Part shown: positions 52,909-64,000 of the stretch, piece after piece
Numbering within the stretch: position 1 is the first letter of the stretch
How the letters are laid out: each line of letters opens with the position of its first letter
Origin: Pseudogymnoascus destructans
Lineage: Eukaryota; Ascomycota; Leotiomycetes; Thelebolales; Thelebolaceae
Assembly: GCF_001641265.1 (NCBI RefSeq)
Contig: NW_020167540.1
Coordinates: 1 to 64,000 of the forward strand
Direction of reading: 5' to 3'
Length of the DNA stretch: 64,000 nucleotides
The notes under the pieces: generated by a model
What the model was told of the DNA's origin: nothing
Seen by the model: the letters and a program-made list of their open reading frames with translations, nothing else
Databases searched by the model: none
Position numbers and translations under genes: made by a program

Positions 52909-55900
52909 CTAGTCTATTACAATCGCATCCTGCTTCCCCGAATTCCCGCCCCCACCGTTAGCGTTAGCGTTAGCGTTCGGTCTCTGCTGGCCCTGGCCCT
53001 GGCCCTGCCGCGCTTGAAATTGAGCTTGCCGGTGCATCTCCTTCTGCCTCGCGAGCTGCTGGGCTTGGTACTGTGCTCGATGCGGCGCTTCATTCAAGGC
53101 CGCCTGCGTCCTCTGTTGCTGGGTCGGCGGCCCCTGGGCCTTCTTCTGCACCTGCTTCTGTAGGACTGGGGATTTAGTCTGCGGCCGCTGAGCTTGGGCC
53201 TTGTTCGGCGCATTCACAGCTTGAACTTGCGCCTGTCCAGTTTGACCTCCTGGCCCATCAGTCGTCTCCGGAACAGCTCCCTCGCCCTTCACGCCCGTCA
53301 CGCCGGGCGCAGCACTGGCGAATACAGTGCCATCTTTTGCCAAATCACGCATAGCTGAATCGACTCGTAAAACCATAGCCTCTGCGCCGCCAGTCTGAGC
53401 AATCGCAGCGCACTGCATGCCCATCCAGACCCCCTTCTCACTTCGAGTCCACACCTTCTCCTTCAATGCTAAATCCAGTGGGTCCACGGTTGTAGCGTTA
53501 TGCTTCTGGTCGCGGCGCATACACCACCATGGCACGTTTCCGCGGCGGTGTAGTCGGATTTCGAAAATGATGCGTTTTGGAGGGGCCGGTGATTTGTTGT
53601 CACCATCGCTGGGAGGCGTTAGAATGTACCGAACGGCGTACCAATCAGCAGCGCGGCATAGTATCTGCAACTCGCTACTTGGGAGATCCTCCCATGAGTC
53701 TTCGGCAGCATCAAGCGCACGAAGGACTGGGAGGGTGAGGGGAAGGATGGTGGCGAGTCCATGGAGACCGAGTGGGGAGTTGAGGATCTTGGTGAGGTGG
53801 TCCAGGATGCGGATGTGTGGATTCCCGGCTTCAAGTTGGAGTTCAAGTTTGGAGGTTTGACTGGAGAAATCGATGATGGCTTGGTATCGTGGGGATTCTG
53901 TGTGAGGCTGGTTGGGACTTGGGCTTTGTACACAGCCGTAGCTGAATATGAGTCGGCTTAAGGAGACACTTTCACAGTGTAACGAGTATGGGTGCGCGTT
54001 GATGACTTGTACGAAGTCCACAAGCCGCTCGACACGTTGAAGGCGCTCTATAAGAGGGGCAATGCTGGGCTCTCCAACCCTGGCCTGAAGGCGGAAGGCG
54101 AAGGCACTTGTTGATGGATGGAATGCAATATCCTTGTCGACATGCTGCTTGACGAGAAGCCCTGCTGGGATGGCCGTTTCCATATGGCCTTCTGCAATCA
54201 TAATTGCACCTTCTTCGGTATCTGATTGTCGAGGGCCAACTGGTCCGCTTGGGGCGGTTGGTGGATTCGACGGTGATTGGCTAGAGCCACCCGCAGGACT
54301 TGTAGCTGCTTCTTTTTGCTCCAACGTTTCTATTCCCTGAAACGAGACTTTGAGTACATCTTTCGCCCACGGCTTGCCTGTCCGGGGCGATCTGTTTTTT
54401 GAAGGTAATAAAGTCGACAGCATGACATATAGAGCTGGCTGGCCTTGCCGATAAGATAACGTGCTTTTGGAGGCATTCCGAAGCATAAATTTCGATCGGC
54501 GGCTATGCAAAGCTCGCATATTAGTGTAGTAAGATATCATGGAGGTTGAGAGCAAATGCAGGCTTGATAAGAATGCGTAGGTCGGAGCAGGCGACACGGA
54601 TTTAAGTGGCAGCTGGATGTGACTCCTGACTGTTGGCCCATCGAGTACAATTGAATCTGCAGCTGGCCTGGGCCCTTCGGGAACATTGGTAACCTCTATT
54701 AACCACCAACGCTCCCCACTCATGCCTGAGCTTAGGGCCAAGTACCAGTTTGGATCCCACCCAGGCTTCTTGAACCATGACAGCTGCAGCGTGTCTCGCG
54801 GTAAGAAGGGTTTTAGCTCGTCTTGTGGCAGGCGAGGGTTCCTGACAGGCAACCAGCCTACGGTATAAGCCCGGTTGACGGTGTCTTCAGATACCAACAC
54901 GCAGTGGAGGTTCTCAATATACTCGTGTCCATTCGAAGCTGGATCAACGGTCTGGTTGTTGAGCCTATATTCGGCTTGGCTTGTGAGTCTCGATGACGGA
55001 CTGATGGCAAACTTCCCAGTAATATACTCAACGATGACGTTGATTTTATACTGAGAAGTAAGCTGCACGTGGAGCTCTGGCTCTTGTTCGGCCGTCGTTG
55101 GCTTCTTGAATGACAAAACGAGATCCCTGTTCTCGTATAGGGGTTTTGTTCGGAGGCTTTTGTACATGCTTTCCAGTATGTGCGAAACGTGCATGGTAAT
55201 GATAGACCGTAATAACCCCTCCACCGATAAGGTGGTGAGCTCAAGAGGTATTTCGACATCCTTTACCTCTTTCGAGTCTCGAAACCAGCGAATGCCAATC
55301 TGGCTTGTCTCTTTTTCGTCGGGATAGGCCCCCTTCTTCTTTCCACTGATAATGCCAATGATGATCCAACTCTTTGGTCCGTCTTTGCCGCATCTGTCGA
55401 CCCAGTACTGGATTGAAAGGGACCTCCGCAACGGCTCAACCATCAAAGCGTCAATCCATCTCGATCGGCCAATCTCATATGCTTGCCGCCTGAGTTCAGA
55501 TATCTTATGAGTTAGAGTCAAATCGTGTAGAACTTTGTAGCATCCTGCCAGTCCATCCTTTTCTAGCACCGTGTTGACCTTCGCCTCTAAGGAGTAACGC
55601 ATCTGATCGGTCAGGACCGACGGAGAAGGAGAAAACAAAAACCGGAAGTCAATGAACCAGAATTGCTTTTCGGGATCTTCATCGGCGATTGTAAGGTCGA
55701 CTTCAAACTCCCCCTCTACTCTGAAAGTTACGCGGCCTGATTTGATTGTGTAATTTCTGAAGTGGTAGGGTATCTTGTCGTAGTCGTGTAAATTCAGTCG
55801 TATCGATAGTAATGTGTTTAGGTTCTGTAATGATTGAAGGATCTCCTTTGCTGTTAACGGCGGAGGTTCAATGTAGCCAAGCTGTACTATGTTAGCAATA

Positions 55901-56665
55901 ATAAAGACTCTGAAGGCCACAACTTACGTCTGGCATCCATGACGCCTTTCCGGTGGACAGCACCTCCACAGCCGTCCTCAGATCAGGGTTGGGTAACCTC
56001 GCATGTACCAAGCTTCTCTTGACCTCGCTCAACTCATGTACCGCGATATCATAGTAGAGCTTCTGCTCGTCTAAATGAGCTTTGAGGTCAATAACCCGAC
56101 TGACTTCTTCGCTGATCCTACTCCACTGCGTGATGACCAGCGCCTTTGTCCAATTCGAATGTACCCCTTCCGCAAACTTGAGCAGATTGACCTTCTTCTT
56201 TATGTTTTCGGCAGAGTTGTCGTCCGGGCCACTCACAAAGCTCACAGCATTCGAATTATCGGGCGACTGCTGGATGTTCATTCCAGCCAGCTCGAGCAAC
56301 TTTCCGGACAGCTGGTTGTGTGTCACTTGCGCCAATCTCGTGAGAAGGTTTGGCAGCGACTCGAACCCTTCAGTAATGTGATTTATCTTCGGAGGAGTGC
56401 TTTTGGTCTGGATATTGGCATCCTTTAACACTGATCCTGCTGAGTGACCTGCCGATTGTGTCATTGGCGCACCGTTCGCTCCGTTCAGTTGTACTGATTG
56501 ATTCGGTGGTTGCTGGTGGCCAGGCATGCCAGTCTTTTCCGCGGGTCGACTCGATGCTTGCAATGCGCCATTCGTACCGTTCGGGGCCCCATCTCTATCG
56601 TGGTTTGTGTGCGCCCCAGTTCCATAACCGTTCTCCATTATGACACCGGGCATGATCCCTTCCAC
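52909..56665 (-). CDS. med14: Mediator tail/backbone subunit 14 (Med14 / Rgr1)
   Basis: The scaffold subunit that links head, middle and tail of Mediator, which couples activators to RNA polymerase II. Exon 1 is 55928-56665 and exon 2 is 52909-55881, 1236 residues. Exon 1 holds a low-complexity start (MEGIMPGVIMENGYG...), then the conserved KINHITEGFESLPNLLTRLAQ, LLKFAEGVHSNWTKALVITQWS and LPNPDLRTAVEVLSTGKASWMPD. Exon 2 starts LGYIEPPPLTAKEILQSLQNLN. The intron (gtaagt...gctaac...tacag) joins them in frame. The C-terminal 150 residues are Gln and Ala rich and end in an Asn-Ala and Gly run, GKQDAIVID. Low complexity at both ends is common in filamentous fungi. Confidence 0.93.
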
Positions 56666-57528
56666 TTGCCCCTCTGCCCCTCCAGCGCCGTCGCGCAGCT
56701 CCCCACCTCTCTCCTCTCCCGATCTGGGCTGTACTTGCGACTCTATCTTGGCTGCTTCAAAGGCGTCTGCATCGGTCGTGACGAGAGCGTCCGCTGAAGC
56801 TGTCGTGAGAGCGTGTTGTCACCGTTCTTCAGTTCGCATCTGCGTCCGACGTGACCTGTAAAGTGGTCTCTAACCACCGTGCGACTATGATTCAGAGAAT
56901 CAGGTAAGTCGAAACTAAGCGTGCGATGTGTTGGTGATGATGCGACGCTGGAACTCTGTTCCCAGCGCCCTTGGACCAGCGATTTCGACCCTGGATTGGC
57001 TCAGTCCTTGCGGTGAGTGCCGCCTTGAGATTGGAGTCGCTTTTCAAAGGAGATGATGTAGAGTAAGTGACAGGGTTCGCAGAGGTGGATATGTGTGCTA
57101 TTGAGCGTCGTGGTTTGTGTTGTTACATGATATTACTCAGGCTCAGTTCTTTGAGGCACGGACGTCAGGAGAAGACGGACGGACCGCGAGCCTCCTCCGA
57201 ACGCGATTGACGTCACGTGGTTGGTGGTAGGACCATGTGGTAGCGCCGCTGATCATTGCCGACCATTATCTCTCAGGGTACTTTTGTATGTGGATCACTA
57301 ACTGAGTTTCCGAGTCTAACTCCACAACGACTGGCAACAATGACCATGGGTTTGAAGCTTCATGTTCATGTCAATATATGTAACCATATCTTATGAGCGA
57401 AAACTATTGATATGAGAGCTTTGGAATAGAAGAGTTCTACCATATACGAATTGCTTTCCCTCCGTTATCTACCTGTGGCTGACAGCTGAAGCTTATGGCT
57501 AGCTGCCTGTGGCCGCCTACCTCTCGAT
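56666..57528. promoter_or_regulatory. Divergent promoter region between Med14 and Atg22
   Basis: About 860 bp between two start codons on opposite strands. A cacgtg box lies at 57214 (tcacgtggt). No gene seen. Confidence 0.5.
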
Positions 57529-59595
57529 ATGCCCAACGAACGTCGTACGCGCCGACCACTTCCCGAACGACTACAGTCGACAACAAGCATAAAGTATTCA
57601 TTGCGTTCGCACTCTTCTTCTTTTGAAGCAGATGACGAGCGATCGAGCTCCGACGTTGAAAGAACCATGGGTTCAGATCTCGGAGGTCATCGACGCGCGG
57701 GGTCACAGTATGCTGGGGAAGATACGAGGCTGACCAGCAAACGCGAGTTGGCAGGATGGTACGCCTACGGGTTTGCAGCTGAGGTCTTTGTTATTTGCGG
57801 CATGGGTGAGTAAATGTATTTAATCAAGGGGGTTATACTGCATCGTGCAATGCGCTGGGCATACATGCGGGGCATACAGTGTCTCCCCGCCTCTTCTCTC
57901 TTCGTCGAATTCCTTTCCTCACCGCTTCGCTCACAAGAACCCGATTGCTAACGTCGATCTTTAGGGTCTTTCATTCCCATCACACTCGAGCAACTGGCAA
58001 GAGAAAATGGCGTCCTGCTGTCCGATAGAACGACTCCTTGCGTCGCCACTTCCACCCACCCCAACTCGACTGGGAATGCGGCCTCGTTACTTTCCCGTGG
58101 GAACCATGTTCCCGAACCAGACCAATGCGTCGTATACTTTCTTGGAATGGAAATCAACACTGCTAGCTTCGCGATGTATTCGTTTTCTCTGTCGGTCCTG
58201 TTTCAGTTCCTCGTCGTTATCTCCATATCATGCGCAGCGGACCACGGCAATTATCGGAAGAGGCTGCTCTTGATATTTGCATGGACGGGGTCTATTGCTA
58301 CGATGCTCTTCCTACCGGTTGTCCCTTCGGTATACCTGATAGGTGCTCTACTCGGCATCATCGCAAACACATGTTTGGGCGCATCCTTTGTCCTGCTGAA
58401 CTCCTTTCTACCATTACTGGTCAGACACCACCCTGAAGTACAAGATGAGGATTTAGACTCCGACGAGCAATATACAGAGGATGAAGAATCAATTGCTGAA
58501 GACGAACCTCCGCTCGGTCTTACAAATTCGACAAGCGCCCTCCTAAACCCAACCCCTCTGGCCGTGCCAGCTACATCAACTGCTCTCAAGCTCTCAACTC
58601 AGATATCCAGTCTAGGTATTGGGATCAGCTATTCTGCTGCCCTTTTTGTCCAAATATTATCAGTCTTGATCCTTTTCGGACTGGGGTCATCCACATTCTC
58701 TCTCCGACTCGTCCTCTTCCTGATTGGTCTTTGGTGGTCCGTATTCACAATACCAGCCGCCCTCTGGCTCCGGCCTCGCCCAGGACCACCTCTACCTACG
58801 AATATGGCAACCTCCGGAGTAACATATATCAAACACTCATGGGCGTTACTATATAGGACTATCCGCCTTACTCCCGCTCTACCAGATATCCTTCTCTTCC
58901 TCGCATCATGGTTCCTCCTATCAGACGCCATCGCCACCGTGTCTGGAGTCTCAATTCTCTTCGCCAAAACCTCGCTCGGCATGCCCCCTCTCGCGTTGGC
59001 AGGGATCTCCGTGCTCGTCACCATTTCGGGTCTTATAGGAGCATTCACATGGCCGCACATCTCCCGCTACCTTAAACTGACTCCATTGCATACGATTCTC
59101 GCCTGCATATTCCTATTTTCTCTCATCCCGCTGTACGGTCTTCTCGACTATATCCCAATCTTCTCCACACTCACAAGGCCATGGGAAATGTACCCTCTCG
59201 GGCTCCTCTATGGCTTTGTCCTCGGCGGACTGTCGTCATACTGCCGAAGTCTCTATGGCGAACTGATCCCTCCTGGATACGAAGCTGCGTTTTACGCTCT
59301 GTATGCGATCACGGACAAGGGAAGCAGCGTGTTTGGACCCGCAATTGTTGGAATGATCGTCGATCGAACGGGCGGTATTAGACCGTCGTTTTGGTTTCTG
59401 CTCTGTTTAATCGTCGCTCCAGGGTTTATATTCGTGTGGATTGACGTGGATAGAGGAAGGAAAGACGGGCAAAAGATAGGCGTGTTGATTAAAGCGGCTG
59501 ATGGCATAGGAGGCACGGAGGATGACGACGCTGAAGAGGCCCTCCATCTGGCCAATGACAGCGAGGAAGAGTTTGAGAGTCACTCTGGGAGGTGA
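57529..59595 (+). CDS. atg22: Vacuolar amino-acid effluxer Atg22
   Basis: A membrane protein of the vacuole that exports amino acids freed by autophagy. Exon 1 is 57529-57805 and exon 2 is 57965-59595, 635 residues. The N-terminus ([16 protein letters not shown]) is cytosolic. The family signature [40 protein letters not shown] spans the splice junction. MFS-like segments follow, e.g. [23 protein letters not shown] and [18 protein letters not shown]. An acidic cytosolic loop ([18 protein letters not shown]) separates the two halves. The late signature [39 protein letters not shown] is complete. The 159-bp intron is gtgagt...gctaac...tttag. Confidence 0.94.
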
Positions 59596-59782
59596 GGATG
59601 TTGGTGATTTGGTGATAAATATTGTTTGTTGGTTTATCTGTTGGCGCATTTGGCGTGTTCATGTTTGGATATTTTCGTTTCATCCATATCTTCTGCCGAG
59701 CAATCGTCCCAGGCACTTTGTCAAATATTATACCCAGCTATAAGTTACCTCAATTTATGTTCAAGAGTTTGGTTGGCTGTTA

Positions 59783-61190
59783 CTAAGTTCTGGTGCCCAA
59801 GAAGCTCTGCAGATCCTCCTGCAACGGCAAGACAACTTGATCTAGCACAGCTTGACGGTAGACATCCTCACTCTTGCCAGATTCTTCGTCGAAGTAGCTT
59901 TTAATACAGTGCCAGATTGCCCCGTGGAATCCGCTGGATAAATCGTCCTGAACGGCTACGAGCCATTTCCTGACCTCTGAGAGTTTCATGAGCCTCTCAA
60001 CGGATTCTTCAGGGGGGTCTAGGCTGGCGGTGCTTTTGCCCTTTATACGTGATAGGTGCTGCTCAAAAGACTGTCCGGTGGATAATTCAAGCAAGAGGAT
60101 TCCAAGGCTCAAGAGACTGTAATTCCGCGAGTTCCGAATAGGTCGGGTTTTGTTGTCCGCTGTGCGTTTTTCGATGGAGTGCAAGATGTAGGGCTTGCTG
60201 AGGTCGACGGAACTGTCTTCAGGTGCATCGGGGGCTCGGTCAAAGACGATATCTTCTTTCCCCCATGACTCTTGGATCCACTGTGTGGCCTCTAGCTGTA
60301 CAAATGACGAAGCCAGTATCAGTGCTAGAGACATGCGGTCTTTTCGAGACAAAGTATGTCCATAGTGGTCTGGGTCAGGCATCAGAAGCTTGTTCAGGCT
60401 GGTTGCTTCATTGTCAGGAACATCCTCGGCTGGCTTTTCTTCACTTTGTTTGCCCGGTAGTGGGATTGAGAGTGCCCTGCGGAGTGTCCCGCCATGGTCA
60501 AGACAGAGCCCAAGACAAATCTTTCTCGTTTTACATCTCCGTATATAGACGTTGGCTTAGCGAACCGATACGTCTCGAGCCGTTCCGTCTTGTCGGCGAA
60601 TCGCTCTAGCTTCCGATTCTCGCTATCCAATTCGTCAAGCAACCTCGTAAATTTCTTGAGCTTCATGCCAAACTTTACACGCCGCCCAAATTCAAAATGA
60701 TTGTCTTTTCGCGGTGCCTTTATCAGCAGCGATTGAAGGTCCGCACGCGTCGTCTTGAATCTGTGTTAGCCACATCGTACAGGAGAAAGGCTCCACTCAC
60801 CCTGTCGCTTTGGTCGATTTTGAGGTCTTTCGCAATAGTTTTCATGATTTCCTCTATATGTTTGATCGTATCAAGGTATGCCTGGTACGATTCATCTAGT
60901 CTTTCCTCGAGCCTCTTCTGCATAACGCTGTCTTTCCAGCGGACACCGCCTGGGTCAGATATCATCTCCTCGACATCCTCACTGTCAGCGATGGACAAGA
61001 GCAGGCCCTTCATCGTGAGGTTGTAATTGATATGCTGATCCCGGAGCTTCCGGATCTGATTCGGCAGTTCGGAGTCGAACTCCAAAAATGCCCGTATTGG
61101 GTCCAGTCCATTCTCGTAGTTCTCGAGAGCGGAGATGAAGAGGGGTAGAACAGCAAGAACTATGCCGGCGACCTCGATACCAGTCATCAT
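59783..61190 (-). CDS. DUF7580-like fungal protein (helical N-terminus and kinase-like C-lobe), possibly truncated in the middle
   Basis: Modelled exons are 60801-61190, 60572-60753 and 59783-60476, about 421 residues. Exon 1 encodes MMTGIEVAGIVLAVLPLFISALENYENGLDPIR, the hydrophobic helix then basic helices that open fungal DUF7580 proteins and resemble HeLo-like domains. Exon 2 gives KFGMKLKKFTRLLDELDSEN. The C-terminal part has LSRKDRMSLALILASSFVQLEATQWI, KPYILHS and NYSLLSLGILLLELSTGQSFEQH, like the C-lobe of a kinase without catalytic residues. The middle junction is unsure. Another frame at 60476-60519 reads ICLGLCLDHGGTLRR and flows into exon 3, so a frameshift or a different splice is possible. 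The cysteine-bearing centre of the family is absent. The gene is head to head with the zinc-finger gene at 61507. The function is unknown and non-self recognition is a guess. Confidence 0.62.
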
Positions 61191-61506
61191 GCTGCTACGG
61201 CTGCTGGGCGCCGCCGCGAACCTCTAATGGCTTACAAGAACAGCGACGGCACACAAAAGTCAGCAAAACACATGCTGTCGTTAACTACTGAGTGTTGAAG
61301 TGTGGGGTTTTTCAGGCGTGGTCACAATCCAAAATGAGGCTGCGGCTGAACTAAGCGTCCATGCACCAGCAGGGTTGTTGATCCTCCAACTGCCAAAATA
61401 TTTCACCGTCGCTCGCGGCTGAAAACCGACTACTGTTGCCATAGCTGTTCTCTGTTTATGGAGCTCTCTCGTAGTGGAGGTCGGCCTTGAACGACGAAGA
61501 GAAATC
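61191..61506. promoter_or_regulatory. 316-bp shared promoter between two divergent genes
   Basis: The start codons of the DUF7580-like and zinc-finger genes lie 316 bp apart on opposite strands. There is room for little besides one bidirectional promoter, so co-regulation is likely. Confidence 0.5.
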
Positions 61507-64000
61507 ATGTCGGCTTCGGGAGCGCATGTCGCAACCTCGTCATGCTTGGAGGCATTTGGAGCTCTTCGGAGTCACCTCCAGTCAGCGAAACCAGAGCTTG
61601 CAGCTCAAGTTCCTGATGCTGATGTCGAAGACGAGTTTGGTAGATTTCGATTATGGGCCGCTAATATTGGTGCCCTTTCGAGAGGGCACAGCTCGCTTGA
61701 TTACAGGCTTCGTGATGCGCCTGTGGTCCTGGAAGGGGCTCTTAAGCTCCTAAATGAATTACAGCAAGAGCTTCATCAAAGTGGGTGCTCTCTTCCTAAC
61801 TTATGCTACTTTTCCTAATTTGAAAATAGTGTGCCTCGTCTTATCTTGCGCAAGACTTCCATATGAAGCGCAAATATCCTTACGTGCGGCGGGCCATGTG
61901 GACGACTCGGACACGTCCTCATTGTCTAGCGATAGCGAGTCGAGCTCCGACAGCTCCTCAGACAGTGACGACGAGAAATTAGCTCCTAGCGAGCTGCGCC
62001 GACGAGTGTCTGCGTTATCTAATATTAATGACAACTTTTATCGCCTGTCTCGTTCAATACGAGCGCCGGCATCTCACTCTAGGTTATTGAAAGCACTGTC
62101 TTATAAGTTGATCGACAAAGAGAGTGGGGTTGACGTTGTGCAACAATTTGCTCCGGTGGACTTGGCCTTTACGAAAGATCTCTTTTCACAACTACGTCGA
62201 AATGCGCAGGATCAGTATGCGAACTGTCCAACGCTCGACGATGGTGATCTGGCTATGATTAAGAGGCTTGCCCAAGGTATAACCTGTAGAAGGCAACAAT
62301 TTCTTTACTGGAAGCATCATAGGAAAAAGCTTGGTTTCTATGCCGAGAAGGAGATTTTGAAAATCCCTAAGCCCGCACCTACTGTACATTTGAAGGGAGA
62401 CGAAATGAGGGAATCTGTTGCTGGCCCGCGTGCGTCGTTGCCAGTTATTGGCAAAGCTCAAACGGAATCTTATAGGCCTAAAACCACACTCACCGAAACG
62501 ACTGCAACTCTCTTCATTGCTCCGACCAATGTGCCTGATGGTAACCAGTCGGTTACCTCATATGCTACAACTGCCCGTGGTCTGGATGGCAGCAGGATCG
62601 AATTTCCTAAGTTGCCAAAGGACATCAAGAAAGGCAAAGATTTCGAATGCCCCTATTGCTTAATGATATGTCCTCCGCATTATCAGATGCCACGTGCTTG
62701 GAGGTATGCATGGCCAATATAGTTTCTAGAGATGCACTGACAGAATTTAGGGCACACTTGCTACGAGATCTAAGGCCCTATATGTGTACTCACAAACATT
62801 GCCAACAGCCGGATGAGCTCTTTGCAACCAAACAAGAGTGGCTGAACCATGAACACACTCACCAAAAAGCCTGGCAATGTCCGGAGCATGCCTCGACGCA
62901 CTTCTTAAGGCAAGATGATTTAAAGCGGCATCTATTGGCCGAAAACCACGAGTCTCTACAGCGAATGGGCCTAGAAGATTTGCTCGCCATCTGCGAGACC
63001 GCTCGACCTGACTCGAGGACAGTATGCCCAATCTGTTTCGTGGATGCTGGCTCGTCATATGGCCTGGAAAACCACTTGGCGAATCATCTAGAGCGGTTTG
63101 CGGCATTTGCATTGCCTAGAGACGTCGAAGGCGATGCAGATGAGGAATCTCCCGAGAACTCCAATATGTCTGACCACGCATTTGCTAGGTCTGACCAGTC
63201 AGAAGTTTCGGACATATCTTACGCATTCGCTGGTGAGGACAAGAAAGCTGAAATTGAAACACTTGCGAGGATGACACGGGGAATTTCCTCGACAAATTTC
63301 GGTGGCGAATATTTTCCCGCTGTCAACAAATTACACTATCAGATAATAAGCATTGTGAACTTACCGACTGAGATATTAGATAAGCTCAATATCGATCTCC
63401 AGTTTAAAGCAGTCTTCAAAACTATTCCAAGGCTTTTGATAGAATTAAAAGAAGTTGTGGCTTTAGTCGACTCAGACGACTTCCGAGAGTGTACATCGGA
63501 GCTTATATTCCAAATGGAAAGATTAGACAGTATTCTTCAGGAATATGCAGTTGACTTCGCATTGGATTCTTCCCATCCTAGGCTCGGTATAGACACTGTT
63601 TTTTCCAACCAAAGCCTAGAGGATGGACGCGAACGAAACCAAGCAGATGGAGAACTCTCTCCCTCACGAGATAGCAGTCCAGACAGTGTGGTCAACGGGA
63701 CAGGCCCTAGGCTCTCGACGATGAACCTTGACAGATCCCGAACATCCGATTCAGCTGAAGATGCCGCTTCTCCGATACGAGATAGCAGCCCAGACAGTAT
63801 AGTTAACAGAACAAATTCTCTTCTTTCGACGATGGATCTCAACAAATTCCAAACATCTAACCCGGCCGCGGATGACCTTTCGCCGACACGAGATAGCAGC
63901 CTAGATAGTGCCGTTAACAGAACAAGCCTTGGGCTCTCGACGATGGACCTAAGCGGAGCACAGAGCGTGATGACTGAAGAGGAAGAAGAGTTCCTTATTC
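61507..64000 (+). CDS. Helical-domain and C2H2 zinc-finger protein, incomplete at the window end
   Basis: Exons 61507-61780, 61830-62703 and 62751 to the window end are open throughout, and no stop is reached. The N-terminus is SCLEAFGALRSHLQS, then EDEFGRFRLWAANIGAL and SSLDYRLRDAPVVLEGALKLLNEL. This is the helical head of a large fungal family with Ser/Asp-rich linker (DDSDTSSLSSDSESSSDSSS here) and zinc fingers. Fingers are FECPYCLMICPP, RPYMCTHKHC...WLNHEHTH, WQCPEHA...LKRHLLAENH and VCPICFVDAG...LENHLANHLERFAAFALP. Relatives often carry NACHT, ankyrin or other effector domains at the C-terminus. Here that part lies beyond the window. After residue 680 begins a 37-residue tandem repeat. 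The first intron (gtgggt) is short and its acceptor less sure. Confidence 0.75.
63667..63999 (+). repeat. 111-bp coding tandem repeat, three copies
   Basis: Units at 63667, 63778 and 63889 start cgagatagcag and encode a 37-residue repeat: RDSSPDS-V-N-T followed by LSTMDL or LSTMNL. The third copy diverges after LSTMDL and the array may continue past the window. Confidence 0.9.

Overview
The window is nuclear DNA from a filamentous ascomycete (Pezizomycotina). It shows short GT-AG introns of about 45-160 bp with CTAAC/CTGAC-like branch sites, tightly packed genes on both strands, and fungal-specific families (Dsc ligase subunit, Atg22, Sec20, DUF7580-type and C2H2 proteins with helical N-termini). 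I cannot fix the class or species from the sequence. No rRNA, tRNA or CRISPR was found. Gene models were spliced by hand from reading frames and splice signals, and exon limits are given in the entries.

Layout. 0-23.8 kb is a housekeeping block: Rcl1 with three frame breaks, mL53, Sec20, PP2A methylesterase, a membrane alpha/beta-hydrolase-fold protein, RFC subunit, a DUF1746 (Dsc4-like) protein, inorganic pyrophosphatase, tRNA-dihydrouridine synthase 2, a dead 608-bp Tc1/mariner derivative, methylmalonate-semialdehyde dehydrogenase, APC/C subunit Apc2 and a sugar transporter. 23.8-33.4 kb is gene-poor. It holds one C2H2 transcription factor with about 4 kb of empty sequence downstream and upstream, simple repeats, and one small ORF with coding-like codon use. 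33.4-43.1 kb is a second dense block: F-box protein, Pkr1, SmD1, Mtq2, SDH assembly factor 3, a small Cys-rich protein and a TauD-type dioxygenase.

43.1-52.9 kb is an accessory, transposon-worn island. It has a perfect hairpin and a dispersed repeat family, an intronless 812-residue protein joining a coiled coil, a PD-(D/E)XK nuclease-like region and a C-terminal kinase-like domain, a truncated Tc1/mariner-type transposase, a solo LTR with a 5-bp target-site duplication, a pogo/Fot1 transposase tail, and an SDR relic joined to a 60-bp coding repeat. 52.9-59.6 kb returns to core genes (Med14 and Atg22, divergently transcribed). 59.8-64.0 kb ends with a head-to-head pair: a DUF7580-like protein and a zinc-finger protein with an N-terminal helical domain. 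The second gene runs off the window inside a 37-residue tandem repeat. This pair and the nuclease-kinase gene are the best candidates for non-self-recognition or genome-conflict functions, which is inference from family resemblance.

The core genes do not form one pathway. They cover RNA processing, DNA replication, mitochondrial translation and respiration, valine catabolism, secretion, ubiquitin signalling and transcription.
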